Positions 37,137-45,913 of a DNA stretch of 64,000 nucleotides are shown piece by piece. Each line of letters starts with the position of its first letter. Position 1 is the first letter of the stretch. Source of the DNA: Balanoglossus misakiensis. Its lineage: Eukaryota > Hemichordata. The notes below the pieces were generated by a model. That model was not told the DNA's origin. It was given only the letters and a program-made list of their open reading frames with translations, and searched no databases. The translations under genes and the position numbers were made by a program. The stretch covers positions 62,001-126,000 of the forward strand of contig JBECUI020000034.1 in assembly GCA_040954595.2 (NCBI GenBank). Reading direction: 5' to 3'.

Positions 37137-37519
37137 TGATGAGGCTTGCCTAAAATGAAGCCGCAGAGAAAAAGAAGATATAGAAGGAAAGGGATAACGA
37201 GCCAAGGAAAAGAGGGAAGAAACAGGAGAGTAAGGAGCGGGAGAAACAAGAGTATGCCTCGCTTCTTACCGGTACTGCGCACTTGTTTGATTAATAACAC
37301 AGGTAGCACTACTAAAACAGAAATGCCGATGAGGATGATGCTATACCATTGATTATATGTAGTTGCAACCCACCAGATTGGAAATGAGACAGAGAGGGCT
37401 AGTACAGCAACAATTATTCCATAACGAAGAATGGTAACCAGCATTATGGCCAGTGTTCGGTATCCTCGAAAACAACGAATAACAACTTTGTGCATCAGGT
37501 GAACAAAATTCGCACTCAT
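37133..37519 (-). CDS. small membrane protein, unknown function
   Basis: A 128-residue protein with about three hydrophobic segments: residues ~24-47, ~57-75 and ~87-120. Short basic loops lie between them (RSTGKKRG). No family is recognised. It overlaps the M23 gene by 4 bp and is probably cotranslated with it, so a role in localising or regulating the peptidase is possible but unsupported. Confidence 0.65.
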   Translation of the reverse strand: MSANFVHLMHKVVIRCFRGYRTLAIMLVTILRYGIIVAVLALSVSFPIWWVATTYNQWYSIILIGISVLVVLPVLLIKQVRSTGKKRGILLFLPLLTLLFLPSFPWLVIPFLLYLLFLCGFILGKPHQ

Positions 37520-37611
37520 TGCCAGTATTATATACTATGTTCCGTAGTTTATCAATAGGCAAGCAGTTAGAATTTAAGAAGAGTACTTAAGCAAATTTAT
37601 TGTTTAATAAC

Positions 37612-37640
37612 TTGACAAGAATATAAATTACTTTTACAAT
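37612..37640 (+). promoter_or_regulatory. sigma70-type promoter of cNBD regulator pair
   Basis: TTGACA (37612-37617), exactly 17 bases, TACAAT (37635-37640). The predicted transcript start is near 37647. Confidence 0.75.
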
Positions 37641-37704
37641 ACATACAGTATAGAAGTTGGTATTATATACCATAACGTTAGGTGAGAGGGTTGAGAGCAA
37701 CATA

Positions 37705-38757
37705 GTGCCAAGAACAGCGAATTATCGAGCAAATTCAGTAATCTATTTTGAAGGCGACAGGGATGAGCGGGTATATGTCTTGAAGTCTGGTCGTGTTATC
37801 TTGAGTTCGACCGATATTGAAACGAACGAAGTAGTACGAAACCCCGTAAATATAGGTGAATTTTTTGGCGTAAAATCTGCCCTGGGGCATTACCCGAGAG
37901 AAGAGGACGCAATGGTCTTATCAGACAGCATAGTTGTAGTTCTTTCGGTTCCGGAGTTTGAAATGCTTGCACTCAACAATCCGCAGATTGTCATCAAAAT
38001 GTTGAAGGTCTTTTCACATCAATTACGTCGTCTCCATACTAAGGTCCAATCAATGCTGAACGAAAGCAAGACAAGCATTGATGCGGAATTAGGGCTCTTC
38101 CAATGCATTGAATACTATATGAGTATTCACTCATATGAAGCAGCAGCCCATGCTTTAACGCGCTATCTTCAGTATTATCCGAATCATACGCATGCAGGAC
38201 ATGCTCGTCGGTATCTTCAGGAGGCAAATGCGGCCTTGGGTCAAATCCCAAATGGGAGCGCATCTGTTGCAGCCCAAGCAAGGGTTCCTGCTACACCTGC
38301 TACACCTGTTGCACCGCCGCCCGAACCGGTTAGCCAGATTACTTCGCCGCCCCCGCCGACTGCTACTGTAAAAGAAGCAGTAAGCTTTGGTACGGCAAAA
38401 CAGCTATTTGATGTTGGAAATTTTTCCAGTGCGCTTGAACAGTTTCGGAAACTTTTAGGGCAGGTTCAAAACGAGGCTGAAAAGCAAAGTCTTATTCTCT
38501 ACATGGGACGATGTCTTCTTGACAGCGGTCAATATGCGGAATCGATTCGTACGTTTACCCAGATGTTACAGGATTTTGCAGACATCAAAGATATAGATCT
38601 TATTCTGTATTACATAGGCCATGCATATCATGCACTGGGTAATATTCCGAAGGCTGAGGCATTTTTGAAGCGTTCTCTCATGATTACCAAACGAGGGGAG
38701 CCCTTCAAAGAGTTGATACAGCAAGATTTGACACAAAAGGAGGCAGCATCTCTATGA
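37705..38757 (+). CDS. cyclic-nucleotide-binding domain protein with C-terminal TPR
   Basis: Residues ~1-130 form a CRP-type cyclic-nucleotide-binding beta-roll (VIYFEGDRDERVYVLKSGRV, GEFFGVKSAL) without the canonical arginine-containing phosphate cassette. A helical region, a Pro/Ala-rich linker (about 38280-38370) and TPR-like repeats follow. No HTH is visible, so it probably works by protein contact. I choose GTG 37705: the promoter start point is near 37647, and the alignable sequence begins PRTANYRANSVIYFEGD. TTG 37657 would leave only a 10-nt leader. It overlaps the next regulator by 4 bp (ATGA). Confidence 0.8.
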   Translation: MPRTANYRANSVIYFEGDRDERVYVLKSGRVILSSTDIETNEVVRNPVNIGEFFGVKSALGHYPREEDAMVLSDSIVVVLSVPEFEMLALNNPQIVIKMLKVFSHQLRRLHTKVQSMLNESKTSIDAELGLFQCIEYYMSIHSYEAAAHALTRYLQYYPNHTHAGHARRYLQEANAALGQIPNGSASVAAQARVPATPATPVAPPPEPVSQITSPPPPTATVKEAVSFGTAKQLFDVGNFSSALEQFRKLLGQVQNEAEKQSLILYMGRCLLDSGQYAESIRTFTQMLQDFADIKDIDLILYYIGHAYHALGNIPKAEAFLKRSLMITKRGEPFKELIQQDLTQKEAASL

Positions 38758-39392
38758 ACCTAACGTCTTTTGACAGGTTTGCTGTTGATTTTCGGCAAGG
38801 TCAAATAATTTTTTGTGAATATGAACCGGGCGATACATTTTATCTTATCCAGAAGGGGCGGGTACAAATTACAAAAATTATCGGGTCGATTGAAAAGACA
38901 GTTGACATTTTGAATCCAGGGGAAATATTCGGAGAAATGGCAATTCTGGAAGAAGCCCCCCGTTCGGCAAGTGCAGTGGCATTGGATGCAGCGCGTCTTC
39001 TTGCTTTTAATCGGGAAAATTTTCAAATTCTTATGCGGGGCACACCGCAAATAGCCTTGAAACTGCTTAAACTTTTTTCCAAGCGTATTTTCGATCAATC
39101 GCGACGGCTTATGATCCTCAAACTATCCAACAAACAGGCTCGGGTTGCTGATGTTTTTCTTATGTTAAACGAGGGATTACCGGTAGTCGATGAGAATAGT
39201 GATTCTCGTGTTTTTTATACAACCGTCTCCGATATTGCACATTGGGCTGGAATTTCTACAGAGGAAGCACGAGTGGTTATTAATCAGTTCGCCTCGCAAC
39301 GGAGAATTGAAGTATTTAATGACCATATTGTCGTAAATAACATCCATGATCTCACGCGCTTCGTTCTTTCAAACCGTAAGAAGGAATCCTAG
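38754..39392 (+). CDS. CRP/FNR-family transcriptional regulator
   Basis: A 212-residue CRP-like protein. The beta-roll (~20-120) contains GEIFGEMAILEEAPRSASAVA, the typical phosphate-binding cassette with Arg and Ser, so cAMP or another cyclic nucleotide is a plausible ligand. The C-terminal winged helix (~155-200, TTVSDIAHWAGISTEEARVVI) should bind DNA. It is translationally coupled to the TPR-containing cNBD protein. It converges on the beta-barrel-like gene with 6 bp between stops. Confidence 0.85.
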   Translation: MNLTSFDRFAVDFRQGQIIFCEYEPGDTFYLIQKGRVQITKIIGSIEKTVDILNPGEIFGEMAILEEAPRSASAVALDAARLLAFNRENFQILMRGTPQIALKLLKLFSKRIFDQSRRLMILKLSNKQARVADVFLMLNEGLPVVDENSDSRVFYTTVSDIAHWAGISTEEARVVINQFASQRRIEVFNDHIVVNNIHDLTRFVLSNRKKES

Positions 39393-39398
39393 CGGAAC

Positions 39399-40058
39399 TC
39401 AAATTCTGAAGTTTACCGACATTCCCGTTTCGACAACAATAGGGGGCCATCCTCTTTGACCTTGATGCAATGAGAGACCACTGTCCATTGAGAGAAAAAA
39501 TTCCAGCCCCATGGATATGTTTTGGTTGAGTTGCATTTCTACAGTCAATAGGCTGCTGAGACCAACCAGAAAGAAGTTCAAAGAGTTGTGATAGATACTT
39601 CTTATTTCATTTTTATAATGCCCAATGTATGCGAGATGTAGCCCCCCACTGAGAAAGAAGATCGAGTCTTTCCCAAGGGCGACCTGTCCACCAAGAGTGC
39701 TATCTATCATAAATCCGGTATGGGCTGTACCTGTTCCCGACCAGAGAACAGAGCTACTTCCACGTATATCGTAGAAGTACAGACTTGCTTTCACAAGAGG
39801 CATAAGTATTGCAACTCGATAGTAAAAACCTGAGGGCAAACTTCCATTTATTCCTAATCCGATCATGAAGTCTATGGGAGGCGCCTGATCGGTATGCAGT
39901 ATCCACTCGTGAGCAAAAAGCAGAACACGAAAGTCCATTGCGACGCTCATACGACGATGTTTTTCTTCCGTATCGGAAAGGTCTTGTGCATAGGTTTGAA
40001 CTGCCAGTAGAAAAAAAAGCATTGCTATACCACTATGCAGACGATTGTGTATTATCAT
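39399..40058 (-). CDS. exported beta-rich (outer-membrane barrel-like) protein
   Basis: Not recognised by name. A signal peptide ends near TYAQ (residue ~25). The rest is 190 residues of alternating hydrophobic and aromatic strands with glycine turns, ending in an aromatic-containing beta strand (GMSVNFRI), as in small outer-membrane barrels. The start at 40058 is only 2 bases from the tRNA-Thr 3' end. A second ATG at 40022 (MLFFLLAVQTYAQ) is a plausible alternative, and neither has a clear Shine-Dalgarno. Confidence 0.65.
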   Translation of the reverse strand: MIIHNRLHSGIAMLFFLLAVQTYAQDLSDTEEKHRRMSVAMDFRVLLFAHEWILHTDQAPPIDFMIGLGINGSLPSGFYYRVAILMPLVKASLYFYDIRGSSSVLWSGTGTAHTGFMIDSTLGGQVALGKDSIFFLSGGLHLAYIGHYKNEIRSIYHNSLNFFLVGLSSLLTVEMQLNQNISMGLEFFLSMDSGLSLHQGQRGWPPIVVETGMSVNFRI

Positions 40059-40059
40059 C

Positions 40060-40131
40060 AGCCAAGAGTGGGAATTGAACCCACGACCTGCTCATTACGA
40101 GTGAGCCGCTCTTCCCCTGAGCTATCTTGGC
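40060..40131 (-). tRNA. tRNA-Thr (CGT)
   Basis: Minus strand cloverleaf: acceptor GCCAAGA/TCTTGGC, D stem GCTC/GAGC, anticodon stem GCTCA/TGAGC, loop CTCGTAA (anticodon CGT), T stem GTGGG/CCCAC, discriminator T. All stems are fully paired. No CCA is encoded. Confidence 0.95.
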
Positions 40132-40141
40132 AATATTATAT

Positions 40142-40168
40142 TAAGAGAATATGATATTAACCCGACAA
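40142..40168 (+). promoter_or_regulatory. candidate sigma28 (FliA) promoter of flagellar rod genes
   Basis: TAAG (40142-40145), a 15-base spacer and CCCGACAA (40161-40168). This resembles the FliA consensus TAAA-N15-GCCGATAA at 9 of 12 positions and lies 26 bases before flgF. Confidence 0.45.
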
Positions 40169-40194
40169 TGTAAAGGCAGGGAGAATACAAATTA

Positions 40195-41055
40195 ATGGTA
40201 CGAGGCATATATACAGCAGCCAGCGGCATGGTCGCACAGCAGCATAGATTGGACGCATTATCAAACAATCTTGCCAATGTTAATACACATGGATACAAAC
40301 GGGATGCATCAATTTTTAAGGCTTTTCCCGAACTTTTAATTCGACGCATGAACGATGATGGGGTCTTGCAATTTCCCCTCCGTAATAAGCCGGTTGGCTC
40401 TATTGATAAATCGCCTGTAGTCGGAAAGTTGGGAACAGGGGTGGAGCAGAACGAGGTCTTCACCGTTTTTGAACAGGGAGCGGTACAAAAAACCGAGGCT
40501 CCATTTGATGTTGCACTCAATGGGAATGGATTTTTTACTGTTGAGACTCCCTACGGTAATCGGTATACCCGCAACGGGAGTTTTCAAATAGACCCAAGCG
40601 GCACCTTGGTAAGCAAGGAAGGATATCCGGTTCTTGGAGAGCAGGGGCATATACAAATAAAACATAATAACTTCGTTATTGACGAGGATGGGAAAATTTT
40701 TGTTAATCAAGTATATCAAGAAGACCCATTTCGCCTCGTTACACAGAATGAAAATCGCTGGGAAGAAACAGTCTTACTGGATCGTCTTATGGTGGTCAAT
40801 GTTGATGAACCACGATATTTACGCAAACAAGGTTCTAGTCTCTGGAATACAAGTCCTGACTCCGGTCCTGCAATGATTTCACAGGAGGGAAGACCGAAGG
40901 TTTTACAGGGTTTTCTGGAAACTGCAAACGTCAATCCGGTATTACAGATGGTGGAAATGATTGAAGTAAACAGGAATTATGAGGCAAGTCAGCGCGTAAT
41001 TCAATCGCAAGATGAGAGTACACAACAACTCATCAGCACCGTATTAAAGGTATAA
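40195..41055 (+). CDS. flgF: flagellar basal-body rod protein FlgF-like
   Basis: A proximal/distal rod protein of the periplasmic flagellum, 286 residues. The N-terminal motif MVRGIYTAASGMVAQQHRLDALSNNLANVNTHGYKRD and the C-terminal TANVNPVLQMVEMIEVNRNYEASQRVIQ are the hallmark FlgBCFG termini that form the rod coiled coil. Of the two adjacent rod genes this one is more divergent, so FlgF is the likely role. A purine-rich GGGAGA precedes the ATG. Confidence 0.9.
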   Translation: MVRGIYTAASGMVAQQHRLDALSNNLANVNTHGYKRDASIFKAFPELLIRRMNDDGVLQFPLRNKPVGSIDKSPVVGKLGTGVEQNEVFTVFEQGAVQKTEAPFDVALNGNGFFTVETPYGNRYTRNGSFQIDPSGTLVSKEGYPVLGEQGHIQIKHNNFVIDEDGKIFVNQVYQEDPFRLVTQNENRWEETVLLDRLMVVNVDEPRYLRKQGSSLWNTSPDSGPAMISQEGRPKVLQGFLETANVNPVLQMVEMIEVNRNYEASQRVIQSQDESTQQLISTVLKV

Positions 41056-41067
41056 GGAAGGAAAAAC

Positions 41068-41862
41068 ATGGTACGTTCGTTATGGACAGCTGCCTCAGGA
41101 ATGGTTGGGCAGCAATTTCACATTGATACAATTGCCAATAACTTGTCCAATGTCAATACAACTGGATTTAAGAAGAATAGAGCTGATTTTGAAGATCTGC
41201 TCTATCAGACCATGCGTACAGCTGGGACGCCTGCAACAGAGCAAACTTTGATACCGGTAGGCGTACAGGTTGGACATGGTGTAAAGACTGCAGCAACGCA
41301 GAAAATGTTTCTGCAAGGCTCTCTGCAAAATACAGGCAATGTGGCTGATATTGCTATTGAGGGCGAGGGCTTTTTTCGGGTACTGCTCTACGATGGTACC
41401 TATGCGTATACGCGCAACGGTGCGTTTCAGATTGACGCAAATCGACAAGTGGTAACTGCGAACGGGTATCGAATGCTCCCGGAAGTCGTTTTGCCTCCCG
41501 GTTTTATACGTGAATCGCTGGCAATATCTCAGGATGGTCGCGTAACTGTTCGGTTAGCAAATAACGAGGAGCCCTTTGAGGTTGCACAACTCGAACTGTA
41601 TCGATTTGTCAATCCGGTAGGTTTGCAAGCAATAGGGGAGAATTTATTTACTCAAACCCCCGCTTCCGGTGAGTCAATACCGGGGCGCCCTGCATTTGAC
41701 GGAACAGGCAAGATACTACATCGTTTTTTGGAAATGTCAAATGTGCAGCCGGTTGAGGAAATGGTAAATATGATTGTTGCACAGCGTGCGTATGAAATGA
41801 ATTCAAAGGCAATTCAAACTTCCGATACCATGCTGGGTATAGCAAATAATCTAAAGCGGTAG
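41068..41862 (+). CDS. flgG: flagellar distal rod protein FlgG
   Basis: 264 residues with the FlgG N-terminus (MVRSLWTAASGMVGQQFHIDTIANNLSNVNTTGFKKNRADFEDL) and the C-terminal motif EMSNVQPVEEMVNMIVAQRAYEMNSKAIQTSD. This is standard FlgG length, with the FEDLLYQT segment that distinguishes FlgG from FlgF. AAGGAAGG precedes the ATG. It lies 12 bp after flgF and 13 bp before the rod-binding gene. Confidence 0.95.
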   Translation: MVRSLWTAASGMVGQQFHIDTIANNLSNVNTTGFKKNRADFEDLLYQTMRTAGTPATEQTLIPVGVQVGHGVKTAATQKMFLQGSLQNTGNVADIAIEGEGFFRVLLYDGTYAYTRNGAFQIDANRQVVTANGYRMLPEVVLPPGFIRESLAISQDGRVTVRLANNEEPFEVAQLELYRFVNPVGLQAIGENLFTQTPASGESIPGRPAFDGTGKILHRFLEMSNVQPVEEMVNMIVAQRAYEMNSKAIQTSDTMLGIANNLKR

Positions 41863-41875
41863 GAGAGATGCATCT

Positions 41876-42184
41876 ATGGATGAATTAAACGTTATCTTGG
41901 GTCATAATAATGATCTTCGGGCTATAGAAAGGCAGATGAACCCCAATCAGGGGCAAGAGCGGCTGCGGGAGGTAGCAAGCGAATTTGAATCACTCTTTGT
42001 TAAGCAAATGTTGGATACCATGCGCTCGACTCTTTCACCTGAATCACGTCTGGTATCCGGTGGCATGACCGAAGAGGTCTTTGAAGACATGCTCTACGAC
42101 GAATATGCAAAGTCAATGTCTAAAACACAGACCTTTGGTATTGCAGAGATGATTATAAAACAATTCTCCGATACGACTCCGTGA
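41876..42184 (+). CDS. FlgJ-like rod-binding protein (no muramidase domain)
   Basis: A 102-residue protein equal to the N-terminal rod-capping half of FlgJ. The conserved region runs LREVASEFESLFVKQMLDTMR, then YDEYAKSMSKTQTFGIAEMI. The C-terminal peptidoglycan hydrolase domain of proteobacterial FlgJ is absent, as in other spirochaetes that use separate hydrolases. It ends the flagellar operon and overlaps the deacetylase start by 4 bp. Confidence 0.88.
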   Translation: MDELNVILGHNNDLRAIERQMNPNQGQERLREVASEFESLFVKQMLDTMRSTLSPESRLVSGGMTEEVFEDMLYDEYAKSMSKTQTFGIAEMIIKQFSDTTP

Positions 42185-43056
42185 AAAAACATAAGAAACA
42201 TAAGAAAGAAAAACTAAAAACCTATCTTCTTTATGGTCTCTATACACTGATTATAGTTGGTTTTTTTCTGTATGTACTGCCTGTTATCATGCCCCCCTTC
42301 CCGAGACATACACTTCCTGAATATGCGGAAAAAGAGCAGGTAGAGAAGGGCAGCAGCACGGAAGAAGAGAGCGCAATGCCTATGCTTTACCTCGTCCTCG
42401 ATGATGCTGGGCACAATCTTGAAGTTGCAGATCGATTTCTTCGTCTTCCCATTCCCATAACCCTGGCTATTCTTCCTTATCTGCCGTACAGCGATCAAGT
42501 TAAAGACTTGGTTCATCAATATGAACAGCAATATATCCTGCATTTCCCAATGGAACCGATTGGATCGGCAGATCCAGGACCTTATGCCTTGTTGACCAAG
42601 CAGAATGATAGTGAACTTATCAAGAGAATGGAAACAGTCTTGAACAGTATGTCCGCCGCTCAGGGCATCAACAATCACATGGGATCAAAGGCAACAGCTG
42701 ATATGCGTGTTATGAATGTAGTATTCAGTGAGTTAGAAAAAAGAAATATGTTTTTTCTTGATAGCAGGACTACCACAGACAGCGTTGTACGCAGCGTAGC
42801 AAAAAAATACACTGTTCCCACGTTGGAACGACATGTCTTTCTCGATAACACAGCAGATGAGATTGAAAAGTATTTGCATATAGCATTAAGCATTGCCAAG
42901 AAAAATGGATATGCCATTATGATTGGGCATGTCGGCACAACCCCTCTCTACGATCTACTGCTTACAGAAATAGTGCGAATTCAATCGGAAGGATTCGTCT
43001 TTGCGTATCTCAGTGATCTTGCTGGAGAACAGAGATATGACGGTTCTCGGCATTGA
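42181..43056 (+). CDS. divergent polysaccharide deacetylase (YibQ/DUF610-type)
   Basis: A very Lys-rich N-terminus and one membrane segment (~residues 15-35) precede a NodB-like fold. The DUF610 motifs are present: YLVLDDAGHN (~80), LHFPMEP (~125), NNHMGSKAT (~165), FFLDSRTTTDS (~195) and IMIGHVG (~255). The domain is probably periplasmic, and its substrate is unknown. The start is GTG 42181, overlapping the rod gene stop. The 3' end overlaps tsaD by 20 bp. Confidence 0.85.
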   Translation: MKKHKKHKKEKLKTYLLYGLYTLIIVGFFLYVLPVIMPPFPRHTLPEYAEKEQVEKGSSTEEESAMPMLYLVLDDAGHNLEVADRFLRLPIPITLAILPYLPYSDQVKDLVHQYEQQYILHFPMEPIGSADPGPYALLTKQNDSELIKRMETVLNSMSAAQGINNHMGSKATADMRVMNVVFSELEKRNMFFLDSRTTTDSVVRSVAKKYTVPTLERHVFLDNTADEIEKYLHIALSIAKKNGYAIMIGHVGTTPLYDLLLTEIVRIQSEGFVFAYLSDLAGEQRYDGSRH

Positions 43057-44029
43057 AACATCCTGCGATGAGTGTTCAGTTGCGCTCATGGCAAACGGTA
43101 CATTGCTGTCAATGCACACAGCAAGCCAAGCCGATGAGCATGCCCCGTATCATGGCATTGTTCCCGAAGTTGCTTCCCGCAGGCATGTAGAACTTATTAG
43201 CACAGTTTGCCGACATGTGCTGGATGGATACGATCTTGCCGATGTTGAGGGCATTGCAGTTACAAATAGACCCGGACTGAGTGGTTCCCTTGCGGTCGGA
43301 TTGAATTTTGCTAAAGCACTCTCCTATGCCTGTGATATTCCTTTTATTGCGGTGAATCATCTGCTTGCACATGCCTATGCTGTTCAGTTGGAAAAAGAAA
43401 TCCCCTATCCATACATTGTCTTTATCGTTTCGGGAGGTCATACCCTTCTGGCAGAATGCCGTTCCTATGATACGGTGCTTCTTATCGGTGAGACAGTTGA
43501 TGATGCATGTGGAGAGGTCTTTGATAAGGTTGCCGATTACCTGGGGTTAGGTTACCCGGGAGCAGCGGCCCTTGATGCATTAGCAAGGCAAGGGAATCCG
43601 CGTTCCTATGCTTTTCCCCATGCAGTTGTAACCGGCAAACCCTATCATTTGTCTTACTCCGGGCTGAAAACCGCCGTTATGCATCAACGAAGTTCTTTTG
43701 CGGTGCGGGGGGGCAGTGAGAAAGCAGAAGATATTGCCGCCTCATTTGAGCGGGTTGCTATTGATATGTTATTTAAGCGCTTAGAGCTACTCCGAAAAGA
43801 AGGCAATTCTTTGCCGGTAGTCTTTTGTGGTGGTGTGGCATCGAATAGCTATCTTCGTAGTAAGATAGAATCGGCATCGGAGCAAGAGATATTCATGCCC
43901 TCCATGCATTTCTGCGTAGACAACGGCGCAATGATTGCAGCGCTGGGAAGCGAATATCTTCGGCGAAACATACACAGCTCCTACACTGTTGATGTAGTTT
44001 CGCGCACACCATTTCCTTCTTTAACTTGA
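43037..44029 (+). CDS. tsaD: tRNA N6-adenosine threonylcarbamoyltransferase
   Basis: TsaD completes the t6A37 modification of ANN-decoding tRNAs. The start is ATG 43037, giving MTVLGIETSCDEC; GGAG lies 9 bases upstream. Iron-binding H108 and H112 are in HLLAHAYA, and the ASKHA motifs FIVSGGHT and VFCGGVASN follow. It is 331 residues, the normal length. A longer frame from 43001 lies inside the deacetylase. The apt promoter overlaps its stop codon. Confidence 0.96.
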   Translation: MTVLGIETSCDECSVALMANGTLLSMHTASQADEHAPYHGIVPEVASRRHVELISTVCRHVLDGYDLADVEGIAVTNRPGLSGSLAVGLNFAKALSYACDIPFIAVNHLLAHAYAVQLEKEIPYPYIVFIVSGGHTLLAECRSYDTVLLIGETVDDACGEVFDKVADYLGLGYPGAAALDALARQGNPRSYAFPHAVVTGKPYHLSYSGLKTAVMHQRSSFAVRGGSEKAEDIAASFERVAIDMLFKRLELLRKEGNSLPVVFCGGVASNSYLRSKIESASEQEIFMPSMHFCVDNGAMIAALGSEYLRRNIHSSYTVDVVSRTPFPSLT

Positions 44030-44054
44030 CCTTTCCGTTCACATACATTAAACT
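44026..44054 (+). promoter_or_regulatory. sigma70-type promoter giving a leaderless apt mRNA
   Basis: TTGACC (44026-44031), a 17-base spacer and TAAACT (44049-44054). Only six bases separate the -10 box from the ATG, so transcription should begin at the start codon. Confidence 0.6.
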
Positions 44055-44060
44055 GAACAA

Positions 44061-44594
44061 ATGGTGGAAGCTAGAAGGCAAATTGATGATGCTATTATCC
44101 GTGTTCCTGATTTTCCTCGTCCGGGAGTTTTGTTTTACGATATTACCGGTTTATTTCTCTCTCCTAAGGCTTTTCAGTATTGTACGGATGAAATGTACGC
44201 GCTCTATAAAGATCGTGGCATAGATGCGATTGCAACTATTGAATCTCGTGGCTTTGTTTTTGCAACTCCACTTGCATTGCGTTTGGGAATACCGCTTATT
44301 TTACTTCGAAAGAGTGGAAAATTACCGAGAAAAACCCGTGCAATATCATATGAGCTGGAATATGGTGTTGAAACCATGGAGGTTCACTTAGATGATGTCA
44401 AGAAGGGAAACAGATTCCTAATTGTTGATGATATTCTTGCAACGGGTGGAACGACAGAGGCTGCCTGCAAGTTGTTAGAGCAAGGAGGGGGTGAGGTAGT
44501 TTCTATTTTTGCAGTTATTGCGCTTGCATTCCTTCCGTACAAAGAACGCTTAGCTGGTTATACGGTTGAGCATCTCATAGAATACCAAGAGTAA
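44061..44594 (+). CDS. apt: adenine phosphoribosyltransferase
   Basis: Salvages adenine to AMP with PRPP. The N-terminal VPDFPRPGVLFYDIT block, the ESRGFVFATPLALRLG segment and the PRPP-binding FLIVDDILATGGTT (~residues 115-128) define Apt. It is 177 residues, the usual size. ATG 44061 is the only good start, yet there is no Shine-Dalgarno and the -10 box is 6 bases upstream, implying a leaderless transcript. Confidence 0.95.
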   Translation: MVEARRQIDDAIIRVPDFPRPGVLFYDITGLFLSPKAFQYCTDEMYALYKDRGIDAIATIESRGFVFATPLALRLGIPLILLRKSGKLPRKTRAISYELEYGVETMEVHLDDVKKGNRFLIVDDILATGGTTEAACKLLEQGGGEVVSIFAVIALAFLPYKERLAGYTVEHLIEYQE

Positions 44595-44598
44595 ATAC

Positions 44599-44627
44599 TT
44601 GACAGTTTCTGATTTGCCTGTTATGAT
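44599..44627 (+). promoter_or_regulatory. strong sigma70-type promoter of rpmF-acpP-rnc
   Basis: TTGACA (44599-44604), 17 bases, TATGAT (44622-44627), 30 bases before the rpmF ATG. Confidence 0.8.
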
Positions 44628-44657
44628 AAAAAAAATAACGAAGAAAGGACTAGAATA

Positions 44658-44846
44658 ATGGCGGTGCCAAAACGAAAAGCTTCTAAATCTCGTTCTCGAA
44701 GAAAGCATGCACATAACAACCCGACAGTTGTTGCACGTATCAGCCTTTCACCCGAAAGTGGTGAATATGTACGTTCTCATCGGGTCGATATGAAAAGTGG
44801 AATGTATCGGGGAAAAAAAGTGTTTGATCCGGAAGAATTAGATTAA
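44658..44846 (+). CDS. rpmF: 50S ribosomal protein L32, zinc-free form
   Basis: 62 residues, basic. The N-terminal MAVPKRKASKSRSRRKHAH is diagnostic of L32. The two CxxC pairs of zinc-binding L32 are absent; the middle reads VARISLSPESGEYVRSHRV. GAAAGGA precedes the ATG. It heads a unit with acpP and rnc, the usual L32-lipid gene neighbourhood. Confidence 0.94.
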   Translation: MAVPKRKASKSRSRRKHAHNNPTVVARISLSPESGEYVRSHRVDMKSGMYRGKKVFDPEELD

Positions 44847-44874
44847 CAATGTGAGCAAATAAGGAGAAAGTATA

Positions 44875-45114
44875 ATGGATGAACTATTTGAAAAAATGAA
44901 AAAACTTATTGCAGAAAAATTAGAGATTGAAGAGTCAAAAATTACGCTTGATTCTTCATTTAATCAAGATCTTGGAGCTGATAGCCTTGATACATATGAA
45001 CTTGTATATGCGATTGAAGAAGAAATAGGTATATCATTGCCTGATGAAAAAGCAAGTGAGTTTGAAACGGTGAGAGATGTACTTAATTTTTTGAAATCAC
45101 AGCAAAGTGAATAA
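44875..45114 (+). CDS. acpP: acyl carrier protein
   Basis: A 79-residue acidic four-helix protein. The phosphopantetheine attachment site is S37 in GADSLDTYELV. AAGGAG sits upstream of ATG 44875. It carries growing acyl chains for fatty-acid and phospholipid synthesis. It lies between rpmF and rnc. Confidence 0.96.
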   Translation: MDELFEKMKKLIAEKLEIEESKITLDSSFNQDLGADSLDTYELVYAIEEEIGISLPDEKASEFETVRDVLNFLKSQQSE

Positions 45115-45124
45115 GGTTTAATAT

Positions 45125-45913
45125 TTGTCTTCGTCTTTACGATACCTCTTTCAATACCCGTTTAAGGATGTTGAGGGGCTAGACTATGATACCGAACGGA
45201 AGAAAGTTTTAAAATCGTTTGAGTCCATTGCAGGAATTCGATTTAAAAAGATGAAACTCTTGAACCTTGCTTTTGTTCACCGTTCTTATGGGAATGAACA
45301 AAAAGAACGGTTTAACAACGAAACGCTGGAATTTTTGGGTGATGCAGTCTTGTCCCTAGCAATTTCGGAATATCTCTGGCGAACATATCCTGATAAACAG
45401 GAAGGAGATTTTACTAAGGTTCGTTCGTTTGTTGTATCAGCTGGTGCCCTTTCCGACCTTGCGCGTCGCCTAAGGCTGCCTCGCTTTTTATTGGTGGGGC
45501 GTGGTGAAAAACTAACTGGTGGAAAGGACAAATCTACTATTCTTGCAGATGCCATGGAGGCCGTGTTTGGTGCCTACTTTTTAGATTCCGGGTTTGAAAA
45601 GGCGAAACGTTTTATAGTGAATTGCCTAAAGCCTGAGATAGAAAAGGTATTTGAGAATCGCCATACGAGAGATTACAAATCTCTGTTGCAATTACTTGGT
45701 CAACAAGAATTTAGAAAAAATCCTATATATCGTGTCATTAAGCGAACCGGACCGGCTCATCGTAAAACCTTTTGGACTGAAGTTCGTCTAGGGCAGCGCA
45801 TTATCGGTTCAGGAAAGGGCCAGAGTAAGAAAGAGTCCGAACAAAGTGCAGCATCAGTTGCCTATGAGCTCATTTGCAAAGAGCGTAAAATAAACCCCAA
45901 GACGCAGTTTTAA
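45125..45913 (+). CDS. rnc: ribonuclease III
   Basis: Cuts double-stranded RNA in rRNA and mRNA maturation. The signature NETLEFLGDAVLSL is at residues 65-78 with catalytic E69 and D73, and a second metal-binding region is in DAMEAVFGAYF. A C-terminal dsRBD (~190-260) ends GKGQSKKESEQSAA. The start is TTG 45125, with TAAGG upstream at the acpP stop. The 3' end overlaps the convergent cca gene by 4 bp. Confidence 0.95.
   Translation: MSSSLRYLFQYPFKDVEGLDYDTERKKVLKSFESIAGIRFKKMKLLNLAFVHRSYGNEQKERFNNETLEFLGDAVLSLAISEYLWRTYPDKQEGDFTKVRSFVVSAGALSDLARRLRLPRFLLVGRGEKLTGGKDKSTILADAMEAVFGAYFLDSGFEKAKRFIVNCLKPEIEKVFENRHTRDYKSLLQLLGQQEFRKNPIYRVIKRTGPAHRKTFWTEVRLGQRIIGSGKGQSKKESEQSAASVAYELICKERKINPKTQF

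Noticed and set aside
38280-38370. Simple repeat of Ala/Pro codons as a mobile or variable repeat
   Set aside because: It is an irregular in-frame linker between the cNBD and TPR regions, without exact repeat units of useful length.
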